Of a stretch of DNA of 64,000 nucleotides, positions 50,401 to 58,294 are shown piece after piece. This DNA comes from JACKAL01 sp964400355 (GTDB lineage Bacteria; Bdellovibrionota; Bdellovibrionia; Bdellovibrionales; JAGQZY01), in the NCBI GenBank assembly GCA_964400355.1, contig CAYNTO010000009.1, positions 1-64,000 of the forward strand. Direction: 5' to 3'. The notes beneath the pieces are model-generated. The model saw only the letters and a program-made list of their open reading frames with translations, was not told the origin of the DNA and did no database searches. Within the stretch, counting starts at the first letter, position 1. Each line of letters begins with the position of its first letter. Position numbers and translations under genes: made by a program.

Positions 50401-50796
50401 TTACGCCTTACGCACGATGCGGTCGAGTGAGAAGCGCCCAGCGCCCGCAAAAACGAGGAGTATACAGCTTGCCAGGTATAAAAAAGCCATTTCCTTTGTT
50501 TGAAACGGGTCTGCCGAATGAACTATAAACCCCGCAACGGCCATGGTGAATCCTAAAAAGAGTGCGGCATAACGCGTGAATAGTCCCAGAGCGATAGCAA
50601 ACCCCCCTGCGCATTCCGCTAGCGCTGCAAGCCAGGCAAAAACAAGTGGCATGGGAAACCCAATAGCTTCTACGCCTCCTACCAACTGATCATTGGGAGG
50701 AATCTTCCCGAGGCCGTGGGCCAGCGCCATTGATAAACCAACAAACAAGCGGAAGATAAGTAGACCGAGATCAGGATTGTGAAAAAATCGTTTCAT
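50401..50796 (-). CDS. DoxX family membrane protein
   Basis: A 131-residue protein with four membrane helices: LGLLIFRLFVGLSMALAHGLGKI, PLVFAWLAALAECAGGFAIALG, YAALFLGFTMAVAGFIV and FLYLASCILLVFAGAGRFSLD. Conserved features are R-L ... H-G ... E-x-x-G-G and the final G-A-G-x-x-S-L-D. DoxX proteins act in quinone and thiol redox metabolism, but most are uncharacterised. AAAGG ribosome site. A second DoxX gene lies at 54726. Divergent from the MATE gene. Confidence 0.93.
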   Translation of the reverse strand: MKRFFHNPDLGLLIFRLFVGLSMALAHGLGKIPPNDQLVGGVEAIGFPMPLVFAWLAALAECAGGFAIALGLFTRYAALFLGFTMAVAGFIVHSADPFQTKEMAFLYLASCILLVFAGAGRFSLDRIVRKA

Positions 50797-50902
50797 GATG
50801 TGCCTTTCGAGCTGTGTTTAAGCTTTCGCAAATGCAGTGAACGCCACTGGACTTTACCGAAAAACCTTTTTAATCTTATCTATCACTCAAGCACGAATGT
50901 AA

Positions 50903-50918
50903 CCTGTTTGTAAACAGG
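50903..50918. promoter_or_regulatory. palindromic operator upstream of the MATE gene
   Basis: CCTGTTT-GT-AAACAGG: seven perfect pairs around two central bases, ending 18 bp before the MATE ATG. Size and position are those of a TetR- or MarR-type operator that would block initiation. No regulator gene is adjacent; the nearest TetR gene is at 56135 and recognises a different motif in its own region. Confidence 0.6.
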
Positions 50919-50936
50919 CCACGCGTAAGGATTGCC

Positions 50937-52343
50937 ATGGACGAGACCACCGAAACCACGATCAATATTCACATTCCTAAAACTCGCAAGGAAAAGTGGA
51001 GAGAAATCTTATCCCTTGCATGGCCATTGATCATTGCGAATAGCTTTTGGAATTTACAGCTCACGGTAGACCGCATATTTCTTGGCCACTTTTCCACCGA
51101 AGCCCTCGGTGCAACGGTTGCAGTGATGGGCGTGTTTTGGACGCCTATGGCCCTTTTGCAGCAAACCTCGGCCTACCTTATGACGTTCGTTGCACAATAC
51201 TTTGGCGCTAACCAAAAACATATGATCGGACCTGCAATTTGGCAGGCGATTTATCTGGCAGTGGGTGGTGGACTATTATTTTTACTTTTTATTCCCCTTT
51301 CGAACACCATCTTTGAGTTCATTGGTCACTCGGATAAACTTATTGCGCTCGAAGTGGAATACTTTAATGCCATCAGCTACTCGGCATTGCCGACAGCACT
51401 GGTGGCGGTTTCGAGCAGCTTCTTTACCGGGCTTGGAAACACCCGTACCGTGATTGGTATCAATGCCGTGGGTCTGATTTTTAATATCGCGCTCGACTAT
51501 CTACTCATCTTCGGCAAAGGCGGATTCCCAGCGATGGGCGTTGCTGGCGCGGGCTATGCTACGGCTCTCTCCACGTATGCCAGCGCTATTTATGGACTTA
51601 TTTTGGTTTTTAAAGCAAAGCACGACGAACTCTATGCTGTATTCTCTGGTTGGCGCTTCCATCTCGATTTGATGAAGCGTTACATTCGCTATGGAGTGCC
51701 CAGCGGTATGCAATGGGCGCTTGAAGGTTTGGCGTTTACCGTGTTCTTAATTTTTATCGGTCGTATGGTAAATGGTGAGGCGGCACTGGCCAGCAGTAGT
51801 ATTGTCATCACAATAATGATGTTGGGTGTTTTACCCGCCATGGGTATGGCGCAGGCAGTATCTGTTTTAGTGGGCCAACACCTAGGAGCAAAACAACCTG
51901 AGATGGCGGAGGACGCCGTGTGGAGCGGATATCAAGTAGCGCTCATGTATATCGCCGCCATTTCCTGCACCTATCTGTTACTGCCCCATTTTTATCTGAG
52001 CTGGTTTCACAATGCGGAGAACGCCGCTCTTTGGGAACAAGTGAGCTACATGGTGCCGTTTCTATTAATCTACGTAGCGGTGTTTTCGTTTTTTGATACA
52101 ACGAATCTAGTATTTTCATTTTCTCTGAAAGGCGCTGGTGATACGAAGTTTGTTACGCTTGTTGCCTTGTCGCTTCCTTGGCCGCTTATGGTGGTTCCAA
52201 CAATTTTAGTGCGGCAGTGGCCCGGTGCCGTTTACTGGGCATGGGGTGCTGCGAGCGTGTTTGGAGCGGTTCAAGCCATAATCTTTTTGCGCCGATTCAT
52301 TGGTGGCAAATGGAAATCCATGAGCGTGATTCACGATAATTAA
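50937..52343 (+). CDS. MATE family multidrug/metabolite efflux transporter
   Basis: A 468-residue membrane protein with 12 hydrophobic segments in two halves. It opens IIANSFWNLQLTVDRIFLGHFS with TEALGATVAVMGVF. The second half has GVLPAMGMAQAVSVLVGQHLGA. D-x-x-x-x-G and Q-x-x-S-x-L-x-G-Q-x-x-G-A are MATE signatures; transport is H+ or Na+ antiport of drugs or metabolites. Substrate not predictable. A palindrome upstream suggests control by a repressor. AAGGA ribosome site. Confidence 0.92.
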   Translation: MDETTETTINIHIPKTRKEKWREILSLAWPLIIANSFWNLQLTVDRIFLGHFSTEALGATVAVMGVFWTPMALLQQTSAYLMTFVAQYFGANQKHMIGPAIWQAIYLAVGGGLLFLLFIPLSNTIFEFIGHSDKLIALEVEYFNAISYSALPTALVAVSSSFFTGLGNTRTVIGINAVGLIFNIALDYLLIFGKGGFPAMGVAGAGYATALSTYASAIYGLILVFKAKHDELYAVFSGWRFHLDLMKRYIRYGVPSGMQWALEGLAFTVFLIFIGRMVNGEAALASSSIVITIMMLGVLPAMGMAQAVSVLVGQHLGAKQPEMAEDAVWSGYQVALMYIAAISCTYLLLPHFYLSWFHNAENAALWEQVSYMVPFLLIYVAVFSFFDTTNLVFSFSLKGAGDTKFVTLVALSLPWPLMVVPTILVRQWPGAVYWAWGAASVFGAVQAIIFLRRFIGGKWKSMSVIHDN

Positions 52344-52346
52344 CGT

Positions 52347-52790
52347 TTATTTACGTTCGAAGTTCCCGTAGATTTCGTAAATCACCGCTCCGTCATTGCG
52401 AATCCATTTTTCTTCGTAGGCCATTTTATCGCCATCAATGGTCATCGACGTATGAATATTCGTAGTCTCATTGGCAAACTCCACGAGGTTAAAATTCTTG
52501 CCATCATAGGAACCAACAATCGTGTCTTCAAAAACAAGGTTTTTATTATCGAGTGTCCACTCGGCACCGTAGGTCTCCATACCCACTAAGTTGCACTCAA
52601 AGTAACCGCCATGACGAATAAGTTTTTGTTCCGTTTCCGAAAAGCGCAAATCCATGTTGCAGTTAACACCTTCGCCATCGAACATCCAAATTCCCCAACC
52701 CTGCCAAGCGCCGGTAAGATCAGCCTGAGAGGAAAGTGAAACGACCATAGAAACAGAAATAATGAAGACTGTTCGAACGATTGATTTCAT
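52347..52790 (-). CDS. exported protein of unknown function
   Basis: A 147-residue protein with a signal peptide (MKSIVRTVFIISVSMVVSLSSQA). The mature part starts DLTGAWQGWGIWMFDGEGVNC, then DLRFSETEQKL and ends EEKWIRNDGAVIYEIYGNFERK. Overall a beta-rich, lipocalin-like small domain with T/S-G-x-W near the start; no firm family. The start at 52790 follows AAGGA; the frame extends to 52871. Its end is three bases from the MATE stop, convergent. Confidence 0.72.
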   Translation of the reverse strand: MKSIVRTVFIISVSMVVSLSSQADLTGAWQGWGIWMFDGEGVNCNMDLRFSETEQKLIRHGGYFECNLVGMETYGAEWTLDNKNLVFEDTIVGSYDGKNFNLVEFANETTNIHTSMTIDGDKMAYEEKWIRNDGAVIYEIYGNFERK

Positions 52791-53001
52791 ATGTAGTCCT
52801 TGGCGCAAGCCTATCGTTTGTTCTTGAGCGGCACGATCCCCGACCATTCTTTGGTCTGGCTCATTCCACAAAAATGATTATCGCCAAGGCTCAGCTCGCG
52901 GTAAATGCTCTATGCATTATCGCGCTTATAAAAATACGCTTTGGCCTCCGGTTTTAAGCCCATTATCCGATAAGAAATGGTCCACCAACGACGAGGTACA
53001 T

Positions 53002-53505
53002 ATGAAATACAAATCCCTAATGGTAGTCCTTTCCACCACTTTCTTAGTCAACTGCTCGACCCATCCCGAGATTAAGCCTTACGAAGAAAAAGAATTACTG
53101 GAAGAGGCCGTAAAAGACGAGTCGCTCCCCTACGGGCAATCGATATCCGATGCCGTTTTTTCTGATTCTTCAATCGCATACGATGAAAGCGAAGTTCCCA
53201 CTGAGTTTGATGATAGCATTGATGATGCTCAGGACGTAGCAGAGGAGTTCGAGCCACCCAAAAAAGATGTGGTTGCAAAAAAGACGGCGAAAAACAATTC
53301 TCGCTCACCCGCTTCCGCCGGTAAAAATGGCCTACGCACTTTCAGTGCCGACTGTGTGATGAAATCACAACCCGACGATGCTAGTAGCAATATGGGTAAC
53401 GTTTCTAAGGGTAAAAAGTTGTGGCTGGACCAGCACAGCGCCACTTGGTTTAAGGCGTACAAGAAGTCGGGCACAGTTTATGTTCCGTCTTCGTGCGTCC
53501 AATAA
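53002..53505 (+). CDS. lipoprotein with C-terminal SH3-like segment
   Basis: A 167-residue protein with a lipoprotein signal (FLVNCSTHP; Cys17 lipidated). A long acidic linker (about residues 20-95) is rich in Asp, Glu and Ser. It is followed by ADCVMKSQPDDASSNMGNV, KGKKLWLDQH and TWFKAYKKSGTVYVPSSCV. The end resembles a bacterial SH3 domain fixed by a disulfide between its two cysteines. Likely an envelope anchor protein that binds peptidoglycan or a partner. The start at 53002 follows GAGGT. Terminator directly after. Confidence 0.72.
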   Translation: MKYKSLMVVLSTTFLVNCSTHPEIKPYEEKELLEEAVKDESLPYGQSISDAVFSDSSIAYDESEVPTEFDDSIDDAQDVAEEFEPPKKDVVAKKTAKNNSRSPASAGKNGLRTFSADCVMKSQPDDASSNMGNVSKGKKLWLDQHSATWFKAYKKSGTVYVPSSCVQ

Positions 53506-53530
53506 GTAAATTGAAGATTAAAAATACAAA

Positions 53531-53564
53531 GAGCTTGTAGAGAATCTACAAGCTCTTTTTTTTT
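53531..53564. terminator. strong bidirectional terminator
   Basis: GAGCTTGTAGA / TCTACAAGCTC, eleven pairs with a GAA loop, followed on plus by nine T. On minus the stem is followed by TTTGTATTTTT. It separates the lipoprotein gene from the convergent acidic exported protein gene. Confidence 0.92.
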
Positions 53565-53578
53565 CACTAAAAGTACAA

Positions 53579-53869
53579 CTACTTCTGTTCGGTAGTTTTT
53601 GTTTGAGTTGTAGCTTTTGCTTCCAACTTACCCGCTGGTGCTTTTTTGGCAGATACCTTTTCGATTTCTGGATCAACAATCAAAGTTTCATCCGAACTCA
53701 GAAAGATCTCATCCTCGGAATCAAACTCAACATCTTCGCTCACAGTATCAAACTCTTCCATTAGTTCGGCCTGAGTTGTTACTGTATCGACCGTGGGTTG
53801 TGTGTCCGCAATATTGGCTTGCGCAAAATTAAAAAGTCCCATTGATAACAAAATGAATACAAATTTCAT
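53579..53869 (-). CDS. small acidic exported protein
   Basis: A 96-residue protein with a signal peptide (MKFVFILLSMGLFNFAQA). The mature part is strongly acidic (EEFDTVSEDVEFDSEDEIF) and ends in a Lys/Thr/Ala-rich tail. No family recognised; probably disordered. It could bind metal ions or a basic partner. The start at 53869 is set by GGAGG. Its acidic composition resembles the acidic linker of the convergent lipoprotein; the two may act together, but this is only a guess. Confidence 0.68.
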   Translation of the reverse strand: MKFVFILLSMGLFNFAQANIADTQPTVDTVTTQAELMEEFDTVSEDVEFDSEDEIFLSSDETLIVDPEIEKVSAKKAPAGKLEAKATTQTKTTEQK

Positions 53870-53969
53870 AAGTACCTCCACCTATCTCTCCCATCATCCA
53901 AGCTCATGCATTCGAAAGCAAGCTTAAATTTACGGCAGAAAAGCGGTGGAGCCCATGATCCGTTAGTCT

Positions 53970-54695
53970 TCAGTCCATATCGAACAGTAAAAATTCTGCA
54001 TCTTCTTGGCTTTCGATTTTGATAAAGGTTTCACCCTCAATCTTAAGACCATCGCCCGCAGACATAGTTGCACCCTGAACAGTTGTGCTGTTCACTGTGA
54101 GTCGGCCCTTAACCAATTGAATCCACACGCCTCGTTGAGCATCTGTTTTGTGCTCCAAGGTTCTACCGGCGTCGAGCAAACTCGAATAAAGATCCGCGTC
54201 TTGGCGAATCGCGATGGCACCCAACTCTTTGGCTCGAGCAGCATCTCCAGTTGCAACAAGCCTGAGTGTGTTCTTACGCTGCTCATTGCTAAACGCCTTT
54301 TGATCGTAAGCCGGTGGATAATTGGCCTTGTCTGGCAAAATCCAAATTTGCAACAAGTGAACTTCGCTCTTATCACTGTGATTAAACTCGCTGTGGCGCA
54401 CGCCATAGCCGGCACTCATGTATTGCACTTCACCGGGTTTTATCACCGAGCCGTTTCCCATGCTGTCTTTGTGCTCCAATGCACCTTCGATCACATAGGT
54501 CAAAATTTCCATATCGCGATGAGCGTGGGTCGGGAATCCCTGTTGCGGATCCACGCGATCTTCATTGATCACACGCAAAGAGCGAAAACCCATGTTCTCC
54601 TCATCGAAATAATTTGCGAATGAGAAGGTGTGCTTTGCGCGAAGCCAGCCGTGATCAGCCGCTCCTCGTTCGTTTGATTTTCTAAGCATAAACAT
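53970..54695 (-). CDS. pirin family protein
   Basis: A 241-residue bicupin. N-terminal cupin: KHTFSFANYFDEENMGFRSLRVINEDRVDPQQGF, then THAHRDMEILTYVIEG and RHSEFNHS, giving three His and one Glu metal ligands. The second cupin (RKNTLRLVATG...) lacks ligands. This is the YhhW/pirin pattern; bacterial pirins oxidise quercetin in vitro or act as redox sensors, and often sit beside DoxX genes. GGAGG ribosome site. Cotranscribed with the DoxX gene (31 bp apart); both face the LysR gene. Confidence 0.95.
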   Translation of the reverse strand: MFMLRKSNERGAADHGWLRAKHTFSFANYFDEENMGFRSLRVINEDRVDPQQGFPTHAHRDMEILTYVIEGALEHKDSMGNGSVIKPGEVQYMSAGYGVRHSEFNHSDKSEVHLLQIWILPDKANYPPAYDQKAFSNEQRKNTLRLVATGDAARAKELGAIAIRQDADLYSSLLDAGRTLEHKTDAQRGVWIQLVKGRLTVNSTTVQGATMSAGDGLKIEGETFIKIESQEDAEFLLFDMD

Positions 54696-54725
54696 ACAAC
54701 CTCCTTTTAGGTATGGTGTGCAACT

Positions 54726-55112
54726 TTATTTGGGTTGCAGTAATGGAAGATATTTCTCGCGGTACGAGTGAGCCACTACAAGTGAGAGCACAACGAGTAC
54801 GAGCGGAAGGACTAAATTTTGTAAACCTGGCGTCAACATGGCGTGGAACAGAAAAATCTGTACAACAATTGGCGCTAAGATGACCAAAGCCAGTGGCGCA
54901 AAAATGCCCGTGAGCAGCGCCAGGCCGCAAAGAATTTCTACGCCTTTAAGCACCGGAAAGAAGAATCCCGAGGCTCCCAAACCTGTCATGTACGCAACAG
55001 CACCCTCTGGCAGTGGTGGCTGTGGAATAAAATTAAAAAAATAATTCAGTCCGAATACGAAAAAAATCAAACCCAACAACACGCGGGCGCCCAATGCTAC
55101 TTTACTATTCAT
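54726..55112 (-). CDS. DoxX family membrane protein
   Basis: A 128-residue protein with four membrane helices. It starts SKVALGARVLLGLIFFVFGLNYFF, then FFPVLKGVEILCGLALLTGIFAPLALVILAPIV and a last helix near LVLPLVLVVLSLVVAHSY. R-x-L-L-G-x-x-F-x-x-x-G-x-N-x-F and the E-x-x-x-G motif mark DoxX. First gene of the DoxX-pirin operon; AAGGAGG upstream. Expression is probably controlled by the divergent LysR protein. Confidence 0.93.
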   Translation of the reverse strand: MNSKVALGARVLLGLIFFVFGLNYFFNFIPQPPLPEGAVAYMTGLGASGFFFPVLKGVEILCGLALLTGIFAPLALVILAPIVVQIFLFHAMLTPGLQNLVLPLVLVVLSLVVAHSYREKYLPLLQPK

Positions 55113-55161
55113 AAATCCTCCTTAGTGGTTTATGTGACCATTATCGGGCTCCGTCGAACAA

Positions 55162-55205
55162 AGAACAATACTTGATTTTAAAACATATTGTTCTATATAT
55201 AGAAC
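55162..55205. promoter_or_regulatory. LysR operator region with nested palindromes
   Basis: AGAACAATA (55162-55170) and TATTGTTCT (55186-55194) form a perfect nine-base inverted repeat with 15 bp between. GTTCTATATATAGAAC (55190-55205) is a perfect 16-bp palindrome sharing the middle half-site and ending one base before the LysR ATG. Three GAAC/GTTC half-sites therefore lie in the divergent DoxX-LysR promoter, as expected for autoregulation and control of DoxX-pirin. Confidence 0.7.
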
Positions 55206-55206
55206 T

Positions 55207-56133
55207 ATGAAAAACACGGATCTCAATGACATCTTGGCATTTGTCGCCGTTGGAAAAACCGGCAGTTTCACCAAAGCCGCATTCTCCCTAGGAGTTCCAA
55301 AATCCTATGTGAGCCGCAAAATCAGCGAACTGGAAGAACGCCTCAAGCTCCGGCTCATCGATCGCACCACCCGATCCGTTTTGCTCACGGATGCCGGCGC
55401 TCAATACTTTGCTGTTTGCGAAAAAGCCATTGCCGAGATCGATGATGTAGAGAAAAGTTTCGATGACGAAAAGAAAGTGGCGTCGGGCCACTTGCGCGTC
55501 ACATGCCCGGTTGAGTTTGGCCCAATAATTACTGGCCCTCTATGCCAGAAATTTTTGGCCAAATATCCGGATGTGCAGTTGGAAATTCTCTCCACGAATT
55601 CCGTTCTCGATCTGGTAAAAGATAAAATTGATGTGGCCATTCGCCCGATACAATTGGCGGACCCCTCGATGTTGTCGATAAAAGTGGGTGCCTTGGAATG
55701 GGCCCTGTACGCGTCTCCCCAGTGGGCCTATGCCAACTCGCAGATGCTCACCCGAATAGACTCCCTCAGCGATTTAGACATCATCGCTTTTAATCCTAAC
55801 TTGAGTGTGCAAAAGAAATTCCGCTTACAGATTTTTCGCAAGGACCGCAAAAAAGTCTTCGAGTACACACCCAAAGTAATTGCAAGTACATTGAGCATAC
55901 TATCGGAAGCGGCAATGAATGGCGTGGGAGTGGCGACTTTACCGGATGTCCTCATCCACGACCACGTAAAATCAGGTCGACTCGTACGAGTGTTTCCCGA
56001 TTGGTATTATCGAAAAGAAAACATCGTTGCTGTTTTCACCAACCAAAGAAATATGCCATCTCGCACACGTGCTCTGGTGGATTTTTTAAAATCCACATCT
56101 TTGTTTGCAGATTGCTTTGCTGATCGGAAATAA
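55207..56133 (+). CDS. LysR family regulator of the DoxX-pirin operon (predicted)
   Basis: A 308-residue regulator. It opens TDLNDILAFVAVGKTGSFTK, then PKSYVSRKISELEERLKLRL, RTTRSVLLTDAG, a LysR winged helix. Next is the effector domain with GHLRVTCPVEFGP and a C-terminal VRVFPDWYYRKENIVAVF, close to the AaeR/DhcR-type subgroup that often controls quinone, aromatic or DoxX genes. The ATG has no Shine-Dalgarno: the 16-bp palindrome occupies that position. Divergent from DoxX-pirin; convergent with the TetR gene with one base between stops. Confidence 0.92.
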   Translation: MKNTDLNDILAFVAVGKTGSFTKAAFSLGVPKSYVSRKISELEERLKLRLIDRTTRSVLLTDAGAQYFAVCEKAIAEIDDVEKSFDDEKKVASGHLRVTCPVEFGPIITGPLCQKFLAKYPDVQLEILSTNSVLDLVKDKIDVAIRPIQLADPSMLSIKVGALEWALYASPQWAYANSQMLTRIDSLSDLDIIAFNPNLSVQKKFRLQIFRKDRKKVFEYTPKVIASTLSILSEAAMNGVGVATLPDVLIHDHVKSGRLVRVFPDWYYRKENIVAVFTNQRNMPSRTRALVDFLKSTSLFADCFADRK

Positions 56134-56134
56134 T

Positions 56135-56713
56135 CTACCAGCTGTCGGTGTGGGCGGTAACTGTTGAGAATGGTTGGCGCAGCAGATTGAGGAAAGCACC
56201 AATGCGTTCTTGATTAGGTCCGGTGCTATCGGCTGTTTGCGATAAACAGTTTCCGCTGTTGAACGCCATAATCACACCCGCTAAGGCGTGAGCCGCCGTT
56301 ATACCGGCCGCTGCCAAGTTCCGCACTAAAAGTGATTCTACAGTATTATTGTACTCGCTCACCAATTTGTGCGCCTCCGGAGGAAGTGTAGAGATCTCAC
56401 GCATGGTGTTGACACAAAAACAGCCAGAAAGATCGGAATTCGATGGCGGGGTGGCCAAAAAGTTCTCTATGTTTTCCCACCCTTGAGGATCTTTACGAAG
56501 CTGATGGAGCGAAGAATTAATCAACACGTAATGCTCCAGACAAGCAATAAACAGCTCCTGCTTGTCTTTAAATTCTGAATACAATCCCGATTTGTTCACA
56601 CCTGTTGCTCTTTCCAAATCTTGTAGACTGGTTTCCGCGAAACCTTTTTGCCAAAACACCGCAGTGGCTTTTTCAATGACGTCTTTGCGTTCAAATCCTT
56701 TTGGTCTGCCCAT
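56135..56713 (-). CDS. TetR/AcrR family repressor
   Basis: A 192-residue regulator: GRPKGFERKDVIEKATAVFW, then KGFAETSLQDLERATGVNKS and GLYSEFKDKQELF, a typical TetR DNA-binding region at residues 2-50. The ligand domain has CLEHYVL and a Cys-rich LSGCFCVN, similar to AcrR_5/FcbR-type repressors. The ATG has no clear ribosome site. Upstream lies a dense array of TGAACC motifs, its likely operators. Target genes are probably itself and the J-domain-like gene on the other side. Confidence 0.92.
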   Translation of the reverse strand: MGRPKGFERKDVIEKATAVFWQKGFAETSLQDLERATGVNKSGLYSEFKDKQELFIACLEHYVLINSSLHQLRKDPQGWENIENFLATPPSNSDLSGCFCVNTMREISTLPPEAHKLVSEYNNTVESLLVRNLAAAGITAAHALAGVIMAFNSGNCLSQTADSTGPNQERIGAFLNLLRQPFSTVTAHTDSW

Positions 56714-56731
56714 ACTTCTAAGATACGTTGC

Positions 56732-56871
56732 TGAACCGATGAGTTCAATATGAGCTAGACCTAAGCAGTCTCAACTGAACCAAGTGGTTCAAATCAAAAA
56801 CGTTTCGCATTTGAACCAGCAAGTTTAAAATTCTAAGGACGTTTCTATTGATGAACCAGTTGAACCGTTCA
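56732..56871. promoter_or_regulatory. array of TGAACC/GGTTCA operator sites
   Basis: In 140 bp there are five TGAACC and three GTTCA copies. Best sites: TGAACCA-AG-TGGTTCA (56776-56791, seven perfect pairs), TGAAC-N6-GTTCA (56732-56747) and TGAAC-C-GTTCA (56861-56871). TGGTTCAAAT (56785-56794) and ATTTGAACCA (56809-56818) form a further ten-pair inverted repeat. TetR operators are usually single; five half-site clusters suggest cooperative binding. Confidence 0.75.
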
Positions 56872-57007
56872 GTTTTTAATGCGCACGCGTGGAAAGGGAG
56901 AATACAAACTAGACCAACATCCTACCCCGGGAAGATTTTGTCTCGTTCCAAGAGCCAGGCTTTATGCAAACGCTCCACTTCTTTATAAGCCGTCCGATAA
57001 GAAATGT

Positions 57008-57517
57008 ATGAAAAAGGTGACGTTCGAAGACATCCTTAAGGAAAAAATGCAGCTGCTGCCACCGGAGCCTCCGCCTGCATCCTATAGCAGCGAACCTTAC
57101 TTCGATATATCGCCATTGTTTCAGGTTTCCCTAAATATTCCGAAGCATTGGCCCGCTCGCACGTACAAAGCCGCTACACCCGCTTTCCATGCAGAGACTC
57201 CGCCAACACCAACAGTTCCCCGCACCGTTCAAAAGCCACAACGCCCACCTGAGGCAAAGATCTTCAAGGCAGTGTTGAATGAGAATGAACAGTCCCAGTG
57301 GAATTTGTTCGAAATGACAATGGGCTGCGATTTTGGCGAGGCTGTAACCCTCTCCCAATTAAAATCAGCATTTCGCAACTTTGCAAAAAAAAATCATCCA
57401 GATATGTCCGCAAGTTGTGATGCAAAATATTTTGCACTCGGAGTAAAAATAAAAAATGAGTTGATCGCGGTTCTGCAAAATCACATTAAGACATCCGCGG
57501 CATTGAGAGATGTGTGA
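57008..57517 (+). CDS. J-domain-like protein
   Basis: A 169-residue soluble protein. The N-terminal half is Pro-rich and probably disordered (LLPPEPPPASYSS, then TPPTPTVPRTVQKPQRPPE). The C-terminal third has MGCDFGEAVTLSQLKSAFRNFAKKNHPD, a J-domain-like helix II with the HPD motif. A full J domain (helix I through IV) is not obvious, so interaction with DnaK is likely but not certain. The start at 57008 is chosen by family-like MKKVTF; the frame is open upstream to 56879, which would overlap the operator array. Ribosome site weak. Confidence 0.68.
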   Translation: MKKVTFEDILKEKMQLLPPEPPPASYSSEPYFDISPLFQVSLNIPKHWPARTYKAATPAFHAETPPTPTVPRTVQKPQRPPEAKIFKAVLNENEQSQWNLFEMTMGCDFGEAVTLSQLKSAFRNFAKKNHPDMSASCDAKYFALGVKIKNELIAVLQNHIKTSAALRDV

Positions 57518-57743
57518 AAAAACGCACTAGACTATGTGTCGCAGCTAGCTAGCTCTCGTGTGTTCTATAAGCGACAACTTTTTCCTTTTTGCCATCTCCA
57601 TTTATATCTAAAAACGAAATGCACTGAATGGCATTGTATCTGTTTCTTCTAAGTCACAACCTTCGGCGTCGATAAAAAATGCACAATTTATGTGTTGTCG
57701 GTGTCCATCGTTTGCGTTTTGAATGATGAAAAAGGAGGATTAC

Positions 57744-58105
57744 ATGAAAACTCAATTCCTACTATTTATAGTTAGTTTGATACTACTGGGGTGTTCCACC
57801 GACACAGTGGGCTCCAATGACGTGCAGGCCGAGGCTATCCATCAGGAGTACACACTCGATTATCAGGAATCCAACAATGCAACCACAATCTCCGCACAGT
57901 TCCGCGTCGGCGGTTCGACCGGCACAACTGTTGAACTGGAACCACCCGCTCAACTCTCTATGAATGGCTACGCTCCAAAGAAAAGTAGTTTCTTAGGCAC
58001 AAGTTACTCCTACTCTCAAAGCGGACCCCTGATCGCGGCGCAGTTCCACTATGTTGATGCAAGCGGCACCACTTACAACAACGCTGTAGCTCTAAAATCC
58101 ATCGC
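57744..58105 (+). CDS. lipoprotein of unknown function (3' part lost in scaffold gap)
   Basis: The visible 120 residues have a lipoprotein signal (LILLGCSTDT; Cys lipidated). They are followed by a Thr/Ser/Gly-rich domain with short strands (NATTISAQFRVGGSTGTTVEL, then SYSYSQSGPLIAAQFHYVDASG). No family recognised. The start at 57744 is set by AAAGGAGG. The gene runs into the 100-N gap; after it, one frame can be joined but runs through a strong hairpin and gives an unlikely basic tail, so the true end is unknown. Confidence 0.7.
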
Positions 58106-58205
58106 NNNNNNNNNNNNNNNNNNNNNNNNNNNNNNNNNNNNNNNNNNNNNNNNNNNNNNNNNNNNNNNNNNNNNNNNNNNNNNNNNNNNNNNNNNNNNNN
58201 NNNNN
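58106..58205. other. assembly gap (100 N) inside the lipoprotein gene
   Basis: Exactly 100 undefined bases, a placeholder of unknown true length. It removes the 3' part of the lipoprotein gene. Confidence 0.95.
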
Positions 58206-58256
58206 TCCATTGTTGCCACTCTAACAATTATTCCGGAGAATAGGTTCTCAAAAGCA

Positions 58257-58277
58257 AGGCGCTCGTCGCGAGCGCCT
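58257..58277. other. strong hairpin before the SDR gene
   Basis: AGGCGCTCG-TCG-CGAGCGCCT, nine pairs, three-base loop. No T-run on plus (CTAAAAAGG follows), so it is more likely an mRNA-end or processing element than a terminator. It ends 17 bp before the SDR ATG. Confidence 0.55.
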
Positions 58278-58294
58278 CTAAAAAGGAGAATCAA

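Noticed and set aside
57543..57554. AGCTAGCTAGCT in the gap between the J-domain-like gene and the lipoprotein gene
   Set aside because: Simple tetranucleotide repeat of three units; self-complementary by nature and without further context.
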